In this document: positions 58,506-64,000 of the stretch, piece after piece
Layout of the letters: the number at the start of each line of letters is the position of its first letter
Numbering within the stretch: the stretch's first letter is position 1
NCBI GenBank assembly: GCA_964610165.1
Contig: CAZSUZ010000002.1
Coordinates: forward strand, 1 to 64,000
Direction of reading: 5' to 3'
DNA: 64,000 bases
Source: MFZZ01 sp964610165
GTDB lineage: Bacteria > Patescibacteriota > Microgenomatia > UBA1406 > GWC2-37-13
Translations under genes and position numbers: made by a program
The notes under the pieces: model-generated
The model's database searches: none
Told to the model about the DNA's origin: nothing
Seen by the model: only the letters and a program-made list of their open reading frames with translations

Positions 58506-60044
58506 TTATTCCCATTCAATGGTAGCAGGAGGTTTATTTGTTATGTCGTAGACAACTCTGTTTACTGCCGGTACTTCGGTAACTATGCGAACACTTATTT
58601 TACCTAACAGTTCATAAGGCAGTTGTGCAAAGTTAACAGACATAACATCTTCAGATTCAACTCCGCGAATAGCAATTGTTTCGCCGTATGCTCGGCTATC
58701 GCCTCGCACACCGGTTGTTTTAATACCGGTAAATACTGCAAAAACTTGCCAGAGTTTATCTCCTAAACCAGCCTTGCTTACTTCCTCTTGCACAATTCTA
58801 TCAGCCTTGCGTAGAATTTCAAGTTTATTTTTAGTTACATCTCCAACAATACGAATTGCAAGACCTGGGCCTGGGAATGGATGTCTATGGGTTATTTCTT
58901 CAGGAAGCTCTAAAATAGAACCAATTTTTCTCACTTCATCTTTGTAAAAATTTCTTATAGGTTCTAGTAATGTAAGCTTCATATCTTTTGGAAGTCCACC
59001 AACATTGTGATGACTTTTAATATTATGAGAATGTTTTGTGCCTGCACTTTCAATAACATCAGGGTAAATTGTTCCTTGAACTAAAAATGTTGCACCTCTT
59101 TTTTGAGCTTCAGCATCTAACACATCAATAAATGTTTTACCAATAATTTTTCTTTTTTGTTCTGGATCTGTAACTCCAGCTAAATTATTTAAAAATGTTT
59201 CAGAAGCATCTACAACTGTTACTTTTAATTTATATTTACTTTCAAAAATAGCTTGTAATTCTTGTGTTTCATTTTCTCGCATTAAACCAGAATCGATGTA
59301 AATTGGTGTAAATTGTTCGCCAATTGCCTGGTGAACAAGCAAACAGGCGATTGAAGAATCTACTCCTCCAGACATTGCACCAATAACTATTTTATCTTGA
59401 ACAGAATCTTTAATATCTTCAATCATTTTTTGTACAAATTCTTTTGAAATTGGTTGATCTTTTGGAGTTAATCCACATATTTCAGCAAAGTTTCCTAAAA
59501 TCTGAAGACCAAATTGAGTATGAACAACTTCTGGATGAAATTGAATGCCATAAATCTTTTTTTCGTCATTAACTATTGCTGCATGTGGAATTGTTTCTGT
59601 TGTTCCAATTGTTCTATATCCAGTTGGAATTTTTTCGACAGCATCACCATGAGACATCCACACATTGAATGTATTTACAGTTCCTTCAACACCTTTAATT
59701 TTAAAAAGGGGAGAAGATTCTGAAAGTGTTAAAACAGCTGGTCCATATTCTTTAATTTTTCCAGGAGTTACTTTTCCATCGAGGACATGAGCCATAATTT
59801 GTTCACCATAACAAATACCAAGAATAGGTTTTCCAATTTCAAATACTTTGGAATCAATTGTTGGTGCACCATCTTCATACACACTTGCAGGTCCTCCAGA
59901 AAGAATCACACCTTGATAATCTAATTTACTTGCTTCTTCAAAAAAATCTTCTGGAATGACGATTTTAGTTTCAATAGAAAGTTCACGTAATCTGCGAGAA
60001 ATAAGATGTGTTGTTTGTGAACCAAAATCGACAATAATAATCAT
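58506..60044 (-). CDS. guaA: GMP synthase (glutamine-hydrolysing)
   Basis: A 512-residue enzyme turning XMP to GMP. The class-I amidotransferase domain has LGICYGEQ with catalytic Cys78 and FHPEVVHT. The ATP-pyrophosphatase domain has GAMSGGVDSSIACLL. The C-terminal dimerisation part (RHPFPGPGLAIRIVG, KPPATIEWE) is complete. Longer upstream frame overlaps guaB, and MIIIVDFGSQ is the start. Confidence 0.96.
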   Translation of the reverse strand: MIIIVDFGSQTTHLISRRLRELSIETKIVIPEDFFEEASKLDYQGVILSGGPASVYEDGAPTIDSKVFEIGKPILGICYGEQIMAHVLDGKVTPGKIKEYGPAVLTLSESSPLFKIKGVEGTVNTFNVWMSHGDAVEKIPTGYRTIGTTETIPHAAIVNDEKKIYGIQFHPEVVHTQFGLQILGNFAEICGLTPKDQPISKEFVQKMIEDIKDSVQDKIVIGAMSGGVDSSIACLLVHQAIGEQFTPIYIDSGLMRENETQELQAIFESKYKLKVTVVDASETFLNNLAGVTDPEQKRKIIGKTFIDVLDAEAQKRGATFLVQGTIYPDVIESAGTKHSHNIKSHHNVGGLPKDMKLTLLEPIRNFYKDEVRKIGSILELPEEITHRHPFPGPGLAIRIVGDVTKNKLEILRKADRIVQEEVSKAGLGDKLWQVFAVFTGIKTTGVRGDSRAYGETIAIRGVESEDVMSVNFAQLPYELLGKISVRIVTEVPAVNRVVYDITNKPPATIEWE

Positions 60045-60045
60045 A

Positions 60046-61209
60046 TTAACTTGAATAATTTTCTCCACCATTTGTAATTAAAATATCATGTGGGTGACTT
60101 TCATTTAACGATGCTTGTGTAATTTGAATAAATCTTCCTTTTTCTTGAATTTCACGAACAGTTTTTGCTCCAATGTAATACATACCAGATCGAATACCTC
60201 CAACAGATTGGTCGACAACATCTTCGACATTTCCTGTAACAGGCACTAAACCTTCAACACCTTCTGCAACAAGAACTTTATCTTTGTAACTTTTACCATG
60301 AAATTCTTCTTCTGATTTAATTTTTGCTCCTTCTTGCATAGCTCCAACAGATCCCATTCCGCGATATGATTTAAACGTATATGTATCTTTACCTTTTTTG
60401 AAAATACTCTTAAATCGTGAAGGAACTTCTGCTGGTTTAAGTTCTATTTTTTCTCCTGGAGATTCTGCACATGATGCAAACACACTTCCCATCATAACAG
60501 TAGAAGCACCAGCTGCTAATGCTTTGACAATATCACCTGAATATTGGATGCCACCATCTGCAATAACTGGAATATCTTGTGGAGCTGCTGCTCTTGCTGT
60601 TTCTAAAATTGCTGTAATTTGAGGAACTCCCATACCCGAAATAATTCTAGTTGTACAAATTGCACCTGGTCCCATTCCAACACGAAGTCCATCCACGCCG
60701 GCTTCTATAAGAGCTTTAGCACCTTCATAAGTTGCGATATTTCCTCCAATAAGTTGCATGTGTGGATATTCATTTTTAAGAAATTTAATTGTGTCTATAA
60801 TGTAATCTGCGTATCCATGAGCAGAATCAACAACGATAACATCAACACCTGCGGATACAAGTGCTTTGGCACGTTCTTCAAAGCCACGACTTGCTCCAAT
60901 TGCGGCACCGACTAATAGTTTTTGATCTTTTACTTTTTTAACCTGATCTGCCTGATCTTGGACAGTTAAATTTCTGTGAATAATACCAATTCCTCCAAGT
61001 TGTGCTAATTTTATAGCAAGTTCGTGCTCTGTAACTGTATCCATAGGAGCAGAAACAAGAGGAATTTTAAGACGAATCTTTGTTGTGAGTTGGGTAGAAA
61101 TATCTATGTCATCACGTTTAAAATCACTATAACCTGGTAAAAGTAAAACATCATCATACGTAATGCCGTCTGAAATTATTTTATTTGGATAGTTGTTTGT
61201 AAATTGCAT
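60046..61209 (-). CDS. guaB: IMP dehydrogenase without CBS domains
   Basis: A 387-residue enzyme oxidising IMP to XMP. The catalytic loop is MGPGAICTTR (Cys185). ITYDDVLLLPGYSDF, APMDTVTEHELAIKLAQLGG, IADGGIQYSGDIVKALAAGA and YRGMGSVGAM are conserved. The two CBS domains (about 120 residues) that normally interrupt the barrel are absent, and RNLTVQDQADQVKKVKD joins directly to the barrel. Allosteric control through CBS is thus lost. Confidence 0.95.
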   Translation of the reverse strand: MQFTNNYPNKIISDGITYDDVLLLPGYSDFKRDDIDISTQLTTKIRLKIPLVSAPMDTVTEHELAIKLAQLGGIGIIHRNLTVQDQADQVKKVKDQKLLVGAAIGASRGFEERAKALVSAGVDVIVVDSAHGYADYIIDTIKFLKNEYPHMQLIGGNIATYEGAKALIEAGVDGLRVGMGPGAICTTRIISGMGVPQITAILETARAAAPQDIPVIADGGIQYSGDIVKALAAGASTVMMGSVFASCAESPGEKIELKPAEVPSRFKSIFKKGKDTYTFKSYRGMGSVGAMQEGAKIKSEEEFHGKSYKDKVLVAEGVEGLVPVTGNVEDVVDQSVGGIRSGMYYIGAKTVREIQEKGRFIQITQASLNESHPHDILITNGGENYSS

Positions 61210-61210
61210 A

Positions 61211-62188
61211 TTATTTTATAAATGTAACTTTATGAGATAAATCTATTGCTTGTTTAACTTCTGCAACAGATAAAATATTATGTTCTAATAATTTTTCAAA
61301 TTCTTTTTTTACTGTTGTTTCAATTAATTCTGGACCGTCTGTATTAATTGTAAATAACACATTATTATCTATTAAGGTTCTAATTGTTTTTTTCATTTCA
61401 GTCCAATCTTTAACAGCTTGAGTACGAATATTTGATGTTGGACAAATTTCTAAAACAATCTTATCATCTGCTAATTTTTTCATCAGTTTTGGATCTTCAA
61501 TACAACGAACACCATGACCAATACGATCTGGGTTAAATTTATGTATAACTTCCCACATTTCTTCTGGAGGAGTAACTTCTCCTGTGTGAATAGTAACTTT
61601 TAGATCTGCATCTTTTGCAATCTGTACTGCTTCAACAAGATCGTCCATTTTAAATTTGTCATTAAGAGGACCAGCTAAATCTATTCCTACAACACCTTCA
61701 TTTCTAAAACGAGCAGCTTTTTTTGCAATTATTGTATTTTTTTCTTTATCAAATCTGCGATCCATCATTAAAATAATACCGGCTTTTACTGGATATTCTA
61801 AACAAGCTCTTTTAATGCCGACTAAAGAACTAAACACAATTTTATCTAGATCTTGTTCTCCACCTTTGTTTCGAAGCATTGGATTAAATCGAAGTTCTAT
61901 TGTTCGAACATCACTTGTACGGTAATAATAACTTACTGCTTGGTGACAGGCTTTTTCTATTGCATGTGTTGAAGATTGAATAAGTTCTGTTACATGGAAA
62001 AAATCTAAGTAAGTATCGTAATCTGTATTTTCTTTAATAGTAATAGAATCAATAAATTTCCAATAATCTTTATTATGAAGTTTAATTCCTTGTTCGTGCG
62101 CTATTTCCCATAAAATGTGAGGCGGTGTAGCCGAGCCAAGATGAAGGTGAAGATCAACGAGGTTAGTTAATATCTTATCTATCTCCAT
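61211..62188 (-). CDS. add: Adenosine deaminase-family protein
   Basis: A 325-residue metal-dependent deaminase: HLHLGS (His14, His16), HTGE (His201, Glu204), RIGHG (His225) and NTDGP (Asp284). The usual NTDDP is NTDGP here, so the second Asp that touches the substrate is Gly. The zinc ligands are intact. It would make inosine from adenosine (or act on a related nucleoside) and leads the purine block. TATAAT lies 3 bases and another TATAAT 15 bases before the ATG on the minus strand. Confidence 0.87.
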   Translation of the reverse strand: MEIDKILTNLVDLHLHLGSATPPHILWEIAHEQGIKLHNKDYWKFIDSITIKENTDYDTYLDFFHVTELIQSSTHAIEKACHQAVSYYYRTSDVRTIELRFNPMLRNKGGEQDLDKIVFSSLVGIKRACLEYPVKAGIILMMDRRFDKEKNTIIAKKAARFRNEGVVGIDLAGPLNDKFKMDDLVEAVQIAKDADLKVTIHTGEVTPPEEMWEVIHKFNPDRIGHGVRCIEDPKLMKKLADDKIVLEICPTSNIRTQAVKDWTEMKKTIRTLIDNNVLFTINTDGPELIETTVKKEFEKLLEHNILSVAEVKQAIDLSHKVTFIK

Positions 62189-62225
62189 ATATTATTATAC
62201 TCATTATACTGAAAATTTCAAGTAT

Positions 62226-63035
62226 CTACTCAAATATCTGCAAACTTACACATTTTACACTGCCACCACCTTTTAAATATTCGGTCATATCCAAACTATG
62301 CACTGTAAATCCATACTGTTCCATTTTGTTCTTTAATTCGGGAGAAAGTCCTTCATGAATAATAATATGTTTATCAAGAATTACTAAATTACAAGCAAAA
62401 ACATCGGCATCATGTTGTTCTATTGCTATTAGTTCTTTAAAATATTTAGCCAGTGTTTGTTTGCTATCTGTTGAAAAAGCTTTTGGGTAATAAATTGCTA
62501 CATCTTTATTTAATGGTGCAAAACAGGTATCTAAATGAAAGAAACTGGGATTTTTTAATTTAAGTGGAATAATTTCTTTTTGAAGAGCAATACTTAAATA
62601 TTCTTCAGCTTCATAAGAAGTTCTTTGTCCCCATCCCATAAAATATCTATCTCCATTTTTTATTAAATCACCTTCACCTTCAAAACTAATAGATGGGGGA
62701 ATGTTATAAATGGCATATCCTAAAGATGTAAAATATTCGGCGCCAATTGTTGCTTCTGGTTTTCTTTGACCATATTTAAAGTTTGATTTAATAAATAGTT
62801 TACCTACAGGTAAACCCATATCTGTTGTATACACTTGATCAGGTAAACCTTTTGTTGGTTGAATCTCATTAAATTGTGCACCAAGTTTAGAATATATTTG
62901 TTTAAGTTGCTTAAATTCCTCTAATACTTTTTCACGATTTACTTTTGCTTCAATATGCATCCACGGATTAATTGCGTATTCGATATCAAAATATGTTGGG
63001 GGACAGAGAAGAATTTTTTGCATATTTTGTATCAT
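62226..63035 (-). CDS. Amidinotransferase-fold hydrolase (dimethylarginine/arginine deiminase-like)
   Basis: A 269-residue five-bladed-propeller protein. Catalytic residues are recognisable: Asp in LPDQVYTTDMG, Glu-x-Asp in SFEGEGDLI, His in FFHLDTCFAP and the nucleophile Cys in GGGSVKCVSL. Known relatives hydrolyse arginine or dimethylarginine or transfer amidino groups. The substrate is unclear. A second in-frame ATG lies four codons in (63023). TATAAA lies 8 bases before the first ATG. Confidence 0.82.
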   Translation of the reverse strand: MIQNMQKILLCPPTYFDIEYAINPWMHIEAKVNREKVLEEFKQLKQIYSKLGAQFNEIQPTKGLPDQVYTTDMGLPVGKLFIKSNFKYGQRKPEATIGAEYFTSLGYAIYNIPPSISFEGEGDLIKNGDRYFMGWGQRTSYEAEEYLSIALQKEIIPLKLKNPSFFHLDTCFAPLNKDVAIYYPKAFSTDSKQTLAKYFKELIAIEQHDADVFACNLVILDKHIIIHEGLSPELKNKMEQYGFTVHSLDMTEYLKGGGSVKCVSLQIFE

Positions 63036-63074
63036 AATAACAATTTATAAAAAATAATACAATTTTTTAAAATA

Positions 63075-63083
63075 TGCGATAAT
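63075..63083 (+). promoter_or_regulatory. Extended -10 box giving a leaderless mRNA for the 63090 gene
   Basis: TGCGATAAT (-10 GATAAT at 63078-63083), 6 bases before the ATG. Confidence 0.5.
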
Positions 63084-63089
63084 TATTAT

Positions 63090-63665
63090 ATGAAAACCTT
63101 TACTCCAGGCATCATTGTTCATGAATTTATTACAAAAAATGGTCAACAAGCAACTATTCGTTATCCACAGCTGAGTGATGTTGAAGCAATGACAGAATAT
63201 GTAAATACTCTTTCTGCAGAAGATATTTATGTAAGTTTATCTGGTGAACAATTTACTCAAGAAGAAGAACAAGCATATTTAGAAGATCAATTTCATAAAG
63301 TAGAAGATGGTGATGGAGTAATTCTTGTTTGCACCGTAAATGGAAACTTGGTTGGTAATTGTAGTATTACCAGAAATCAAAGAAGCAGAAAAAGATCTTT
63401 TCATTTAGGAATTTTTGGTATTTCACTTCATAAAGAATATAGAGGCCAAGGATTAGGGTTTGAACTTGCAAAGGCAACAATCGATGAAGCAAAATTAAAT
63501 ATAGATGGATTAAAAATTATTACGTTATCTGTTTATAAACCTAATACTTCTGCATTCGAAATGTATAAAAAATTAGGGTTTATTGAGTATGGTATGCTGC
63601 CAGAAGGAACTGCTTATAAAGATGGCTTTATTGATAAGATTTTGATGTATAAAAAAATTATTTAA
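63090..63665 (+). CDS. GNAT-family N-acetyltransferase
   Basis: A 191-residue acetyltransferase. The acetyl-CoA loop is YRGQGLGFELAKATIDEA, with FHLGIFGISLHKE before it and MYKKLGFIEYGMLPEG after it. Substrate unknown. It ends 8 bases inside the convergent HD-hydrolase gene. Confidence 0.87.
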   Translation: MKTFTPGIIVHEFITKNGQQATIRYPQLSDVEAMTEYVNTLSAEDIYVSLSGEQFTQEEEQAYLEDQFHKVEDGDGVILVCTVNGNLVGNCSITRNQRSRKRSFHLGIFGISLHKEYRGQGLGFELAKATIDEAKLNIDGLKIITLSVYKPNTSAFEMYKKLGFIEYGMLPEGTAYKDGFIDKILMYKKII

Positions 63666-64000
63666 ACTCTTCCATGTTACTAAACACATCAATAAGTTTA
63701 GTAATATGATCTTTAAGATCTACACCTAAACCATCGACTCCCATCTGAATTTCCGCGCGATCAATTTTTGCAGCAAATGCTTTATCTTTAAATTTTTTTG
63801 CAGCAGATTTTGCTTCCATACCAACAAATTTTGTTGGTCTCATTAAAGAGTAGGCATATAAAAGGCCAGACATTTCATCGCATGCAACTAAAGCAAAATC
63901 AAGTTGTGTTTTTGGAGGTGTATCTGTTCGTTTTGAACCAAACGCATGTGCAGAAACTGCATCAATTAATTCTTGAGGATAATCCCATTCTGTAAACCAT
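63658..64000 (-). CDS. HD-superfamily hydrolase, partial (5' end beyond the window)
   Basis: The visible 113 codons encode the C-terminal part: WFTEWDYPQELIDAVSAHAF, FALVACDEMSGLLYAYSLMR, then PTKFVGMEAKSAAKKFKDKA. The ACDEMSGLL segment and following helices are typical for a family of HD phosphohydrolases. The first metal-binding HD motif lies outside the window. The frame stays open to the edge, so the ATG at 63873 is internal. Confidence 0.7.
   Translation of the reverse strand, partial: WFTEWDYPQELIDAVSAHAFGSKRTDTPPKTQLDFALVACDEMSGLLYAYSLMRPTKFVGMEAKSAAKKFKDKAFAAKIDRAEIQMGVDGLGVDLKDHITKLIDVFSNMEEFK

Noticed and set aside
1..64000. CRISPR array, prophage or integrative element
   Set aside because: No regularly spaced repeats, no integrase, transposase, capsid or cas gene in either strand.

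Overview
The window is a contiguous, strongly A+T-rich bacterial chromosome segment with tightly packed genes, from what looks like a Candidate Phyla Radiation (Patescibacteria) bacterium. The evidence is a complete but reduced S10-spc-alpha ribosomal superoperon without rpmD (L30 is generally missing in this radiation), a DUF4012 membrane protein, PEGA/SH3 and Ig/fibronectin-type surface proteins, short versions of common proteins (RecO, IMP dehydrogenase without CBS domains, MiaB without TRAM) and many salvage enzymes. TGA is used as a normal stop (rplO, the GT2 gene before 40,091, pilO), so this is not a lineage with UGA recoded. The exact phylum cannot be read from the window. No tRNA, rRNA, CRISPR array, transposase or prophage gene was seen, and no gene-free stretch exceeds about 200 bases.

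Layout. 1-7.5 kb: cell-surface and nucleotide-sugar genes (PEGA protein; ugd, UDP-glucuronate decarboxylase and a GT2-GtrA protein as one minus-strand operon; a possible cadmium-type carbonic anhydrase; rfbD- and rfbB-like genes). 7.5-8.3 kb: two small unknown genes, each with a Shine-Dalgarno site and near-identical terminators. 8.3-17.2 kb: inositol-phosphatase-like gene, miaB, GNAT, coaBC, wecA-like, glyA, a strongly folding intergenic segment, folC and a queuosine-precursor-type transporter. 17.3-20.9 kb: two small membrane-protein genes and a UvrD helicase-nuclease. 20.9-39.2 kb: tuf, then rpsJ to rpsI, with secY, rpmG, adk fusion, map, infA, rpmJ and rpoA. rpsS has moved from its usual place after rplB to between rpsN and rpsH. 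A scaffold gap of 100 N lies inside the adk fusion gene. 39.2-46.4 kb: exopolysaccharide cluster (four glycosyl or sugar-phosphate transferases, manC, DUF4012) interrupted by a tiny peptide gene. 46.4-54.4 kb: recO, glycyl-tRNA synthetase, rpsT, a pilN/pilO-like operon, an aroB-like cyclase, DUF1653 and ilvE. 54.4-64 kb: serS, rdgB, a purine block (PRTase, an odd IMPDH-like protein, guaA, guaB, add), an amidinotransferase-fold hydrolase, GNAT and an HD hydrolase cut by the window end.

How genes work together. The surface genes can make UDP-GlcA/UDP-Xyl, dTDP-sugars and GDP-mannose, load a sugar phosphate on a lipid carrier and extend it. The purine block fits salvage of adenosine and guanine nucleotides rather than de novo synthesis. 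Expression signals fall into two styles. Most genes have no Shine-Dalgarno site, and several have a TATAAT-like box exactly 6 bases before the ATG, which suggests leaderless mRNAs. In contrast, seven accessory genes (49, 4503, 7903-, 8276-, 17302, 17630, 41348) carry clear AGGAG-type sites, and most of these are in higher-GC patches with hairpins.
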